Of a DNA stretch of 35,176 nucleotides, positions 16,701 to 24,800 are shown piece by piece; the first letter of the stretch is position 1; each line of letters opens with the position of its first letter. This DNA comes from Bacteroides sp. Lineage in GTDB: Bacteria; Bacteroidota; Bacteroidia; Bacteroidales; Bacteroidaceae. Where the stretch lies: positions 1-35,176 of the forward strand of contig JAJBTC010000146.1 in assembly GCA_020861095.1 (NCBI GenBank), given 5' to 3'. The position numbers were made by a program, and so were the translations under genes. The notes below the pieces were generated by a model. That model was given only the letters and a program-made list of their open reading frames with translations. It searched no databases and was not told the DNA's origin.

Positions 16701-17120
16701 ATGAAATCAGTATTCAATTTAAATAAAAGAAACAATGAAAGCTATTGTAGTGTTGGAGGAGATCAGGCAATTTTGAGTAAAGAAGAAAAATTCCGTAATC
16801 TGAAGTTTGAATATCTTGCTCCTGATACCCTGAAAGTCAGCTATATCTGGAGTGCCGAAGTAAAGATCCTTGCGGTAGAGCCCCGTAGCATTCTGTTGGG
16901 TTATAAGATGAGTGGATTAAAAAAATGGATGCTTGGCGCTTTTTCCGGGTTCATCGAGTCAAAAGTAGACGCGCGTATGGTATCCTGGGATAGAGAAAAT
17001 AGTCGGGTCCATCTGTGGTTGGATCATATCCAACAGCTTCAGCCATTCTTTATGTATGCTGAAATAAAGGATCTGCACATTGTGGCGGAAGATGTAGTGT
17101 TGGAGCTCAGAGTCCTGTAG
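16701..17120 (+). CDS. Hypothetical protein of 139 aa
   Basis: I do not recognise this protein. It has no signal peptide or membrane helix. The sequence alternates hydrophobic and charged residues in a way that suggests a compact beta-rich domain (VSYIWSAEVKILAVEPRSILLGYKM spans two such strands), followed by WMLGAFSGFIESKVDARMVSWD and VHLWLDHIQQLQPF. It starts 124 bases after the initiating transferase, on the same strand, with no terminator seen between, so it may be the last gene of the operon. The Shine-Dalgarno is poor. The clean ORF and ordinary residue use favour a real gene, but the evidence is modest. Confidence 0.6.
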   Translation: MKSVFNLNKRNNESYCSVGGDQAILSKEEKFRNLKFEYLAPDTLKVSYIWSAEVKILAVEPRSILLGYKMSGLKKWMLGAFSGFIESKVDARMVSWDRENSRVHLWLDHIQQLQPFFMYAEIKDLHIVAEDVVLELRVL

Positions 17121-17293
17121 GAGAGATTTCCCTAAGATCCGTTTACCTGGAATCTACCCCTGTCCGGAAATGCTGTTATTTCCCGCATCTCCTGAACATA
17201 CTTGTTGTGAACTCCTCTGTTTAAAGCCGGAATACGATTCAATTAATCCGATATGAACCTGTAAATAAAGAACAATACCAGGTAAATTACCTG

Positions 17294-17421
17294 CAAAATC
17301 CCTGAGATTTAGTTGAGCCCACAATTGCAGGCCCATCAGCCCGCAATTGTGGGCCGATGGGCCTGCAGATCTGAACTGATCGGCCCACAGATGTGGGCCC
17401 AACTAAATATCAGGGATTTTG
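17294..17421. repeat. Nested multi-state palindrome (128 bases)
   Basis: Outer arms of 30 bases pair with two mismatches: 17294-17323 (begins CAAAATCCCTGAGATTTAG) with 17392-17421 (ends CAGGGATTTTG). Inside are competing inverted repeats: GCCCACAATTGC (17317-17328) with GCAATTGTGGGC (17343-17354), perfect; GCAGGCCCATCAGCCC (17327-17342) with 17351-17366, one mismatch; and GGCCCACA with TGTGGGCC (17382-17389 and 17392-17399), perfect. Because the arms share bases, only some of these can form at once. It is flanked by converging genes. Could be a MITE relic, a REP-like repeat, or a structured RNA. Confidence 0.75.
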
Positions 17422-17422
17422 T

Positions 17423-17459
17423 ACTTGATCTACGGTGTTTACAGACTTAATCTACGGTG
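17423..17459. repeat. Two 15-base direct repeats with 22-base period
   Basis: ACTTGATCTACGGTG (17423-17437) and ACTTAATCTACGGTG (17445-17459) differ at one base and are spaced 22 bases apart, about two helical turns. They begin two bases after the large palindrome. Spacing of this kind is typical of protein-binding direct repeats, but no binding factor can be named. Confidence 0.55.
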
Positions 17460-17548
17460 ATAAAGCAGTTCATATAGCTGCATTACGCAACAAGAGATTG
17501 CTTTCTCTTTAGAGTGGAACAGGATATACGCTGTATCTGCCTATATAC

Positions 17549-17591
17549 AAATGCGTAGCATCCATCCGGAAAACGGCGGTGCTACGCATTT
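17549..17591 (-). terminator. Terminator of the GH97 gene
   Basis: Perfect 12-base inverted repeat AAATGCGTAGCA (17549-17560) and TGCTACGCATTT (17580-17591) around a 19-base loop, lying 40 bases beyond the GH97 stop codon. On the minus strand the stem ends in TTTGTATA, a short U-tract. The plus-strand side also ends in TTTATTTGT, so it may work in both directions. Confidence 0.75.
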
Positions 17592-17631
17592 ATTTGTAAA
17601 GACCGGTACGTCTCTATCTATCGCTCCCGGG

Positions 17632-19629
17632 TTACATCTTCCGGAGCTGCAAGGTAAATCCTCCTCCCGGAGCCATATACACGTTCAATGTACTGCCATT
17701 GTCGAGCGATAGAGATTCTTTTTTGTAATCTGTTCCTTTGCGGTGGGCATTCACTCCATCTTTGAATAGAGTCGCGTTGTAATTGCCTGCGGGGAGGAAA
17801 GAAAGATCTACCTCCACCTCTCTCGGCGTCCAGTTGGTCAGTCCACCTACATACCAGGTGTCTCCCTTTCTGCGCGCCGTCAGGATATACTTCCCGAGTT
17901 CACCTTTCAGGATGATCGTTTCGTCCCACACAGTGGGTATCTGAGTGATGAAATCCAGAGACTCGGGCTCTTTCATGTAATTGGTGGGAGAGTCACAAAG
18001 CATATTGAACGGAGATTCGAAGACGATATAAGTAGCCAGCTGGTGGCAACGTGTTCCCTGACTCATCGGCTCGCTGTTGTTGGGAAAATAGTTGCCTGAT
18101 GCCGCATTGCGCATCGCTCCCTGTGTATAATCTACCGGACCCGCCACCTGACGGATGAAAGGAATGGTCACGTCATATTTCATCTGGTCTACGGAAGCAG
18201 GTCTCCACTTCATCTGTTCCAGTCCGTGTACCCCTTCAAAGTTCAATACATTCGGATAGGTCCGGTTGAGCCCGGCAGGCTTATACATCCCGTGCAGGTC
18301 TACGATCAGTTTGTACCTGGCACATGTTTCCGAGGCGCGGTAGTTGAACTCTACCATCTCCTGATCGTCCCGGTCCATGAAGTCGATCTTGAACCCTTTG
18401 ATCCCCATATCTGCGTAGTGTCTGCATATGTTTTCCATATCCCGGTCAAAGGCATGGTAACCGGCCCAGAGGATCAGGTCTACATTCCTTTCCTTACCGT
18501 AAGCTACCAGTTCCGGCAGGTCGATTTCCGGAACCACCTGCATCAGGTCTGCCTGTAGGTTCACTGACCATCCCTCGTCTAAGATCACATATTCGATACC
18601 GTGGGCCGATGCGAAGTCGATGTAGTACTTATAGGTCTCGTTGTTGATCCCCGTGATGAAATCCACTCCTTCGAGATTCCAGTTGTTCCACCACTCCCAT
18701 GCCACTTTTCCGGGTTTGATCCAGGAAATATCCGCGATACGGGAAGGAGACGCCAGTTTGTAGGTCATATCGCTATCGGCAAGTTCTGTATCGTCTGTCG
18801 AAACAACGACAGCCCGCCAGGGAAAAGTACGTGGTTTATCTACTTTCGCTATGTAATCTTCCCGCTCCGTCACTAAGAGTTGCAGCATGTTGTGCCCTCC
18901 CTGTACGGTCTCTTTCGGATAGGGGGCCATCACTCCGGTCAGCGCCTTATGGCCACCCGCGTTGGTCAGGTAGACTCCCGGATAACTTTCCAGGTCCGAC
19001 TCCGTAATGAGCAGTCTTTTTCCCTGGCCCACATCCGCTACCAGAGGGAGGAACATCAGACGTTCCGGATTGAGCGCCGACAGCGGAGCAGTGGTATAAG
19101 TATTCTCGAACGAACTCATGAACTGTGCGTTATAGTCTCCGTCTTCTCCTACTTCCACGTAGGGAACATGCGCAGTCACATCCTCCGTGAATTGATAAAC
19201 TACCTCTTCCGACTGTATGGTAAACGGCTTTTTGCGCTGGCTGAAGAACCGGTAAGCCACCCCGTCGTTATAGGCACGGAATTCTACGCCCCATTGTCCC
19301 GTAAAGGTCAGACGCAGTTCATGGTAATGATCCTCAATCTCTGCCTTTTTATAGAAAGGAGAGGGGATGGTCTGAGAAACGGTGCGGCTGCGATTTCCCG
19401 AGAGTCGGGCATTTCTGCCCCATACTTCGCCATTTGTGAGAGAGACAGAGAGAGGAGAAGCAGCCAGCAGGGTTTGCCCGTCGTGCAGGATCTCGTAGGT
19501 CAGTTTGTCCCCGATCTCTATGTTGGTTGTGATACGCCCGTCGGGTGAATCGAGCCGGAAACGTTTCTGACTGTACACCGAAGAAAGGCATACAGTCGTG
19601 CAGAAGAAAAACAGAATTAATTTTTTCAT
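17632..19629 (-). CDS. Glycoside hydrolase family 97, retaining type (alpha-galactosidase-like)
   Basis: Periplasmic or exported exo-glycosidase acting on terminal alpha-linked hexoses. The 665-aa product has a Sec signal peptide (MKKLILFFFCTTVCLSSVYS, then QKRF). The N-terminal beta-sandwich of GH97 spans roughly residues 25-290, a (beta/alpha)8 barrel follows with YVILDEGWS (about 347-355) and GFKIDFMDRDDQ (412-423), and there is a C-terminal beta domain. In GH97, an Asp in the KIDFMDRDD strand (Asp416) acts as nucleophile in the retaining subgroup, with Glu465 in NFEGV as the acid/base. Inverting SusB-like members use Glu residues instead. This favours alpha-galactosidase over alpha-glucosidase, by family inference. 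It lies on the same strand as the acetylesterase, with its own promoter in the 156-base gap. Confidence 0.93.
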   Translation of the reverse strand: MKKLILFFFCTTVCLSSVYSQKRFRLDSPDGRITTNIEIGDKLTYEILHDGQTLLAASPLSVSLTNGEVWGRNARLSGNRSRTVSQTIPSPFYKKAEIEDHYHELRLTFTGQWGVEFRAYNDGVAYRFFSQRKKPFTIQSEEVVYQFTEDVTAHVPYVEVGEDGDYNAQFMSSFENTYTTAPLSALNPERLMFLPLVADVGQGKRLLITESDLESYPGVYLTNAGGHKALTGVMAPYPKETVQGGHNMLQLLVTEREDYIAKVDKPRTFPWRAVVVSTDDTELADSDMTYKLASPSRIADISWIKPGKVAWEWWNNWNLEGVDFITGINNETYKYYIDFASAHGIEYVILDEGWSVNLQADLMQVVPEIDLPELVAYGKERNVDLILWAGYHAFDRDMENICRHYADMGIKGFKIDFMDRDDQEMVEFNYRASETCARYKLIVDLHGMYKPAGLNRTYPNVLNFEGVHGLEQMKWRPASVDQMKYDVTIPFIRQVAGPVDYTQGAMRNAASGNYFPNNSEPMSQGTRCHQLATYIVFESPFNMLCDSPTNYMKEPESLDFITQIPTVWDETIILKGELGKYILTARRKGDTWYVGGLTNWTPREVEVDLSFLPAGNYNATLFKDGVNAHRKGTDYKKESLSLDNGSTLNVYMAPGGGFTLQLRKM

Positions 19630-19667
19630 GGATGGTATCTCTTTAAAGTTATAAAAATCTGTTTGGT

Positions 19668-19698
19668 AAAAGATAGGTTTCCTGTCTTTCGTAACAAT
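19668..19698 (-). promoter_or_regulatory. Bacteroidetes-type promoter for the GH97 gene
   Basis: On the minus strand ATTG (19695-19698), a 19-base spacer, and TATCTTTT (19668-19675) fit the Bacteroides primary-sigma pattern TTTG-N19-TAnnTTTG with one mismatch in each box. Predicted transcription start is near 19661, giving a leader of about 30 bases before the ATG. Confidence 0.6.
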
Positions 19699-19785
19699 TG
19701 GGTTTCTTTCCTGATACTTCCCGACCGACCTGATATCCTTTTGTCCGGCCGAAGAGTCTCAGAACGTTACGCGCCTGTAGGTCAT

Positions 19786-21207
19786 CTACCAGTTGTCTGT
19801 ACGGAAAGGATACAAAGGAAGTCCTCTGTGATCGGCGATGTTGCCCGGCAGGTAGTTGCGGAATCCGTAACGTACAGCAACCGGTTTGTTTACCTGCGGA
19901 TTAGATACGATGATCTCTCTGTTCCAGTTGACTTCCGCTTCGGCTGGATAAAAGACACGGTCTTCGCCTGCTATTTCAAATCCTGTGATCTCTTGCATCC
20001 GGCTAAAGCCCTCTTCTGCCCGGTCGAAGTGCAGCAGGATGCTGTCTCCCTGTATGTCCATGGACCGGTACGACGGTCCTCTGGAGCGTATTCCCTGTAC
20101 GTCGTAGGTTTCGGAAAGAGCCATGTAGGCCAGTCGTCTGCCTATTTCTGTCTTGTTACGCGGATGGATGTTGTGAGACTCAAAAGACTCAACCAGATCA
20201 TTTGTCGGGATCATTCCACTGTTGGGAATGAGAGCCTGTGCCCGGAATTGTGCTTCACGCAGGTAGGCACCCCAGTCTCCCGGGCCATACTCGTACGGTG
20301 CGATCTCTACAAAATAGAAAGGCAGTTCCCCCAGTTCCCACTCCTCGCGCCAGAGAGATACCATAGTAGCCAGACGTTTGGCATACGTATCGTGCCTGCC
20401 TACGTTAGACTCCCCCTGATACCAGAGAAATCCGCGTACGGTGTAGTTTTGCAAAGGCTTCAGCATCCCGTTGTACATGATCATGGGTTGCAGCCACTCC
20501 GTTCCCTCTTTGCTGCCTGCCTGCGAGAGATCTACATCGGGATATTGCGCGAGTATCTCTTCGGGCAGCCATCCCTCTACCGTGGAGCCTCCCCAGCTAC
20601 AGTTGATGATGCCCACCGGTACGTTCAGTACACTTTGCAGCAGAGTCGCGAAATGATAGGCTGTAGCACTGAACCACTGCGCGTTTGCCGGATTGTTCTC
20701 TACCCATTTGCCCGCGCAACTCTCCTGGGGAGTCAGAGCGGCAGTCTTGGGAATGGTGGCAAACCGGATAGCCGGATGATTGCCGGCAGTGGCAATCGTC
20801 TGGTTGGCATCTGAGATCGGGCAGTTGAAGAAACCGTTGAGTGGCATTTCCATGTTAGACTGTCCGGAACAGAACCATACTTCTCCGATAAGGATATGGT
20901 TCAGAGTGACAGAAGATGTTTCGTCAGATATCGTTATCCGGTACGGCTGATAACCAGCTTCAGGAGTAGGGAGCAGGATCATCCATCTGCCCTCTCCGTC
21001 ACTTTCGGTAGTATATGCCGTGGCCTGTGTACACCAGCCGGGAGAAACCGATACGGCAGATCGGGGAGTTGCTGTGCCCCAGAACTTTACCTGTGTGTGT
21101 TGCTGCAACACCATATAATCACTCAGAATATCAGGTAGCGCGATGCGGGCAGACATACCGAGCCCGATACATACCAAAAGAAAGGTGCAACAAAATCGTC
21201 GGATCAT
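19786..21207 (-). CDS. SGNH-family acetylesterase (sialate O-acetylesterase-like)
   Basis: Exported esterase removing O-acetyl groups from sugars. The 473-aa product has a signal peptide (MIRRFCCTFLLVCIGLGMSA) and an N-terminal beta domain. SGNH block I is GEVWFCSGQSNMEMP with Ser117 as the nucleophile; GIINCSWGGSTVEGWLP carries the Gly block, GFLWYQGESNVGRHDTY the Asn block, and NIHPRNKTEIGRRLAYMAL the C-terminal catalytic His. This is the DUF303/SASA family, often annotated sialate O-acetylesterase; no sialic acid genes are near. Given the neighbouring alpha-xylosidase, beta-galactosidase and beta-glucosidase, a plant-glycan acetylesterase (compare CE20 xyloglucan acetylesterases) is a plausible alternative. 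Transcribed ahead of GH97, away from the HTCS gene. Confidence 0.9.
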   Translation of the reverse strand: MIRRFCCTFLLVCIGLGMSARIALPDILSDYMVLQQHTQVKFWGTATPRSAVSVSPGWCTQATAYTTESDGEGRWMILLPTPEAGYQPYRITISDETSSVTLNHILIGEVWFCSGQSNMEMPLNGFFNCPISDANQTIATAGNHPAIRFATIPKTAALTPQESCAGKWVENNPANAQWFSATAYHFATLLQSVLNVPVGIINCSWGGSTVEGWLPEEILAQYPDVDLSQAGSKEGTEWLQPMIMYNGMLKPLQNYTVRGFLWYQGESNVGRHDTYAKRLATMVSLWREEWELGELPFYFVEIAPYEYGPGDWGAYLREAQFRAQALIPNSGMIPTNDLVESFESHNIHPRNKTEIGRRLAYMALSETYDVQGIRSRGPSYRSMDIQGDSILLHFDRAEEGFSRMQEITGFEIAGEDRVFYPAEAEVNWNREIIVSNPQVNKPVAVRYGFRNYLPGNIADHRGLPLYPFRTDNW

Positions 21208-21232
21208 AGTATTTCATTTGAGATTTGTGCTA

Positions 21233-21240
21233 CGAAGATA
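21233..21240 (-). promoter_or_regulatory. Candidate -7 box for the acetylesterase gene
   Basis: On the minus strand TATCTTCG matches TAnnTTTG with one mismatch and lies 25 bases before the ATG, placing transcription start near 21226. No good -33 TTTG was found at the expected distance, so this is a weak call. Confidence 0.4.
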
Positions 21241-21318
21241 AAAGAAAAAGACCGGAATCCGTATCAGAAGTAAACAAAGTACAATAAAAAATCAAACAAG
21301 TACCATTTAAGTTTAAAG

Positions 21319-21663
21319 TGATAAGTTTTGAGCGATAAGTTTTGAGTAATGAGTAATACTGTTAAGGTTGAAGTGAAGAGGTTGTATCAGAATAAAATAT
21401 TTCTATCTATAGGATTGCATTTTTCCCGGGATAGCCTTTTAAACTCTTTGTAGAATTTACAGGTGTTCCTGATGTTCATGGTTTTTTATATAAATGAAGA
21501 GATATAAAAAGGAAGAGAATATCCTATATCCAAAATAGTCTCATCACTCCATATGTAGCATATAACACTTAAAACTTATTCCTCATTATTTCAAACTTAT
21601 TACATCCAACTCATTACTCAACACTTATAACTTATAACTTACAACTTATAACTTACAACTTAT
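21319..21663. repeat. AT-rich repeat segment with inverted ends
   Basis: The left part contains GATAAGTTTTGAG twice (21320-21332 and 21334-21346). The right part contains tandem ACTTATAACTT/ACAACTT units (21623-21663). ATAAGTTTTGAGTAATGAGT (21335-21354) is the inverted copy of 21609-21628 with one mismatch. The material between is AT-rich and non-coding. Repeats of this AAGTTATAAGTT flavour occur in Bacteroidetes intergenic DNA; function unknown. Confidence 0.6.
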
Positions 21664-21722
21664 CCTTTGTATTCTGTAGCAGGAAAGTTGTATATCCTGA
21701 TCGGGCTTTTTAAGAAGAATGC

Positions 21723-21753
21723 TTTGATAAATTAATTATTTTTACGAAGTTTG
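21723..21753 (+). promoter_or_regulatory. Candidate promoter for the HTCS gene
   Basis: TTTG (21723-21726), a 19-base spacer, then GAAGTTTG (21746-21753) fits TTTG-N19-TAnnTTTG with one mismatch. Predicted transcription start near 21760 would leave a leader of about 110 bases before the ATG. Confidence 0.5.
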
Positions 21754-21868
21754 CATAGCTTATCGGACAATCATGTCATGCCGGATACCAACGTATGACA
21801 ATAACCCTATATGCCAGACCAGCCTGATGGCTCTTGTGGAAAACCTGATTTAAGAAAAACATACATGT

Positions 21869-24800
21869 ATGAAAACTACGTCTATCTTTTACCCTTTGTG
21901 CCTGACCTTACTCTTTTCTTTCTTCTCTCTTACGGTCTTTTCGCAGGAGCAGTTTATGTTCAGGCATCTGGCTGCCAGAGACGGATTGTCGCACAATCAG
22001 GTAAACTCGATCTATAAAGACAGCCAGGGATTTATGTGGTTCGGAACCGCCGGAGGGCTCAATCGCTACGACGGATATGGTTTTCGTACCTTCCGTTACG
22101 ACGAGAAAGACCCCTGGTCGCTGATAGATAATTACATCGAAGAGATCCAGGAAGACTACAACGGTAATCTCTGGATACATACCGCTTCCGGATACGTGAT
22201 CTATGACAGAAAGAGTGAGACCTTTCTGCGTGACATTCCGGCGGTATTGAAGAAAACCGGGCTTGAGTTTGACGGCACAGTAGAACGTGTTTATATAGAT
22301 AAGAAAAAAAATACCTGGTTGTATGTGGCAGGAACGGGCGGGTTCCAGTACCAGAACGAAGACAGAAAATGGATCTTCTATCCGCAGGGCAGACCTGGCG
22401 GACTTTCGGAAGGTACCGTTACCGGTCTCAGTGCCAGTGCCGAAGGAGGATTGTTCGTATTTGAGGACGGACGGCTGGAATGTGTTGATTTCCATGCCGG
22501 CAACGTCATTCGCCGCGATACCTATATTCCCGATCATTCTACTTTCATTTCCGACAAGTATTCCCTGTTTGTAGACAGCGAAGGTGACTACTGGGTCTAT
22601 TCCAAAGCATCCTCAGGTACATGGTATTTCGACCGTTCGCAGGCGAAGTGGCAGCATTTTACAGACAACAGCCATAGTTTTCCTTTCCGGCTTTCCAGCA
22701 ATGTGATCCAGGGGGTGGCCGAAGACCGGAAAGGGCGTATCTGGCTGGCCACCGACCACGGAGGGGTAGATATCATAGATAAAGCGACCGGATATTTACA
22801 GAACCTGCGCCATGAAGTGACCGATCCGCGTTCCATTTCCAACAACAGTATCAATTGCGTATACATCGATGAGGTGGATCTGATATGGATTGGAACTTAT
22901 AAGAAAGGGGTTTCCTACTACGGAGAAAGTATGTTCAAATTTGCGCTGGAAGATTTTGCCGAGTACAAGCTGACCCGGAATTTTGACTCGGACATTACCT
23001 ATATCCAACCCGACAATCAGGGATATATCTGGCTGGGTACCAATGGCAACGGACTGGTTCGCTGGAACCGGGTCACGGGCGACAAGAAATTATATGAACC
23101 TGATCCCGATTCCCGCGGCGGACTGTCCAGTGGCGTGATCGTAGGCATGTGCGCGGCACGTGACGGTAAACTCTGGATCGGTACCTATCTGGGAGGGTTG
23201 AATAGTTTCGACGGGCATACATTTACACGGTATATGCCTGAGCGAGGCAATCCCAATTCTCTGGCGGATATCAATGTATGGTCTATCATTGAGGATGAAG
23301 ACGAAACGCTCTGGATCGCTATACTGGGAGGCGGACTGCAACATTTTGACCCGAAATCCGGCAACTTTACCACGTATGCCGGTACAGAGTATCTGACCTC
23401 GGACTATGTCTCCTCCCTCTGCTTCGGACGGAACGATGTCATTTATATAGGTACCGCGGTGGGGCTTACTATTTATCACAAGAAGACAAAGCGTTTTGAG
23501 CAATTGGCCGGCAACCGCAGCGGCAGCAAGGAGTGGTCCAATCGCAACATACATCAGGTATTTGAAGACAGCAGAGGGCTGCTGTGGATCGGTACGAGAG
23601 ACGGACTGAATGTTTTTGACCTGAAAGCAGATACGATCGGTGTGATCCGTCAGGCCGATGGTCTGGCCGGTGATATTATCTGTGCCATTACGGAGGATAA
23701 CGACCGCAACATCTGGGTCACTACTTCCAGTGGCGTTTCCAATATCATTGTCTCTACCGATCCGAGGAGTGGAAATTACACATACGATTATCATAATTAT
23801 ACCGATGTAGACGGTCTCCAGTCCGGAGAGTTCAACATGAGATCCATAGCCCGCACGTTCCGGGGTGAAATACTGATGGGAGGGAATAATGGTTTCAATA
23901 TTTTCCAGCCAGGCAATATACATTACGATGCCAGCCTGCCCCGCGTGATTTTCACCGGACTCACGCTTTTCAATCAGGAGGTGAAGGTAGATACCGTATA
24001 TAGCGGCAACAAAATATTGGATGTATCTCTGGCAGATACGGACCGGATCGAACTGAAGTACCGGCAGAATGTATTTTCCATCTCATTTTCGGGAATGAAC
24101 TATATACTTCCGGAAAAGACCGAATATGCCTATATGCTGAAAGGATTTAATACGGATTGGCTGTATACGGAAGACGGACAGCACGGTGTGACCTATACCA
24201 ATCTGGCACCAGGCAAATATACTCTTCTCATCAAAGCAGCCAACAGCGATGGGGTATGGAACGAGGAGCCTACCGAACTGTCGATCCGGATCCGGCCCCC
24301 CTTCTGGCGTTCGGGAGGAGCCTATACCTTGTATGCTTTTCTGATATTGTCGGCTTTGCTCTTTGCCCGTTACCTGCTGTTACGCAGTGAGCGGCATAAG
24401 TTTGAGGTGAAACAACTGGAACTGGAATCGGAACGCAATATGGAGCTCAACGAGATGAAGCTCCGCTTCTTTACCAACATCAGTCACGACCTGCGTACGC
24501 CCCTGACATTGATCATCTCTCCGCTGGAGAATATGATACGCACCATGCCCATGGAAGAATATAAGCAGAAACTTGTGATGGTGCATCGCAATTCGCTCCG
24601 TCTGCTCAATCTGGTGAATCAGTTGCTCGACTTCCGTAAGAGCGACGTGAGCGGGCATTTGCTGAGTCCCATTACGGAAGATGTTATCCCTTTCATGAAG
24701 AACATCTGCCAGTCTTTTGTACAGATCTCCGAGAAGAAAGGCATTACCCTTCATTTTTCTTCTCCGCTGCATGTCCTGTGGATGGAGTTTGACGAAGATA

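Larger units (their letters stand above)
17121..17631. other. Non-coding region between the polysaccharide and glycosidase blocks
   Basis: Bases 17121-17293 show nothing I can name. Then come the nested palindrome (17294-17421), two 15-base direct repeats (17423-17459), an unremarkable stretch, and a terminator hairpin (17549-17591) for the minus-strand GH97 gene. It marks the boundary between converging transcription units. Confidence 0.7.
21208..21868. other. AT-rich divergent intergenic region
   Basis: Carries promoters for both directions: the acetylesterase -7 box at 21233 and the HTCS promoter at 21723. Between them is an inverted-repeat-bounded AT-rich repeat segment (21319-21663). 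No ORF of interest. An AraC-type regulator encoded to the right could bind here, but I could not identify a site. Confidence 0.65.

Noticed and set aside
17154..17402. Minus-strand ORF of 82 codons
   Set aside because: Covers the nested palindrome, so its apparent peptide repeats reflect the DNA structure, not a protein.
19663..20814. Plus-strand ORF of 383 codons opposite the acetylesterase
   Set aside because: Antisense shadow with no signature; the minus-strand gene has a signal peptide and all SGNH blocks.
21623..21663. Possible CRISPR-like short array
   Set aside because: Units are 7-14 bases, AT-rich, without spacers, and no cas gene is nearby; simple tandem repeat.
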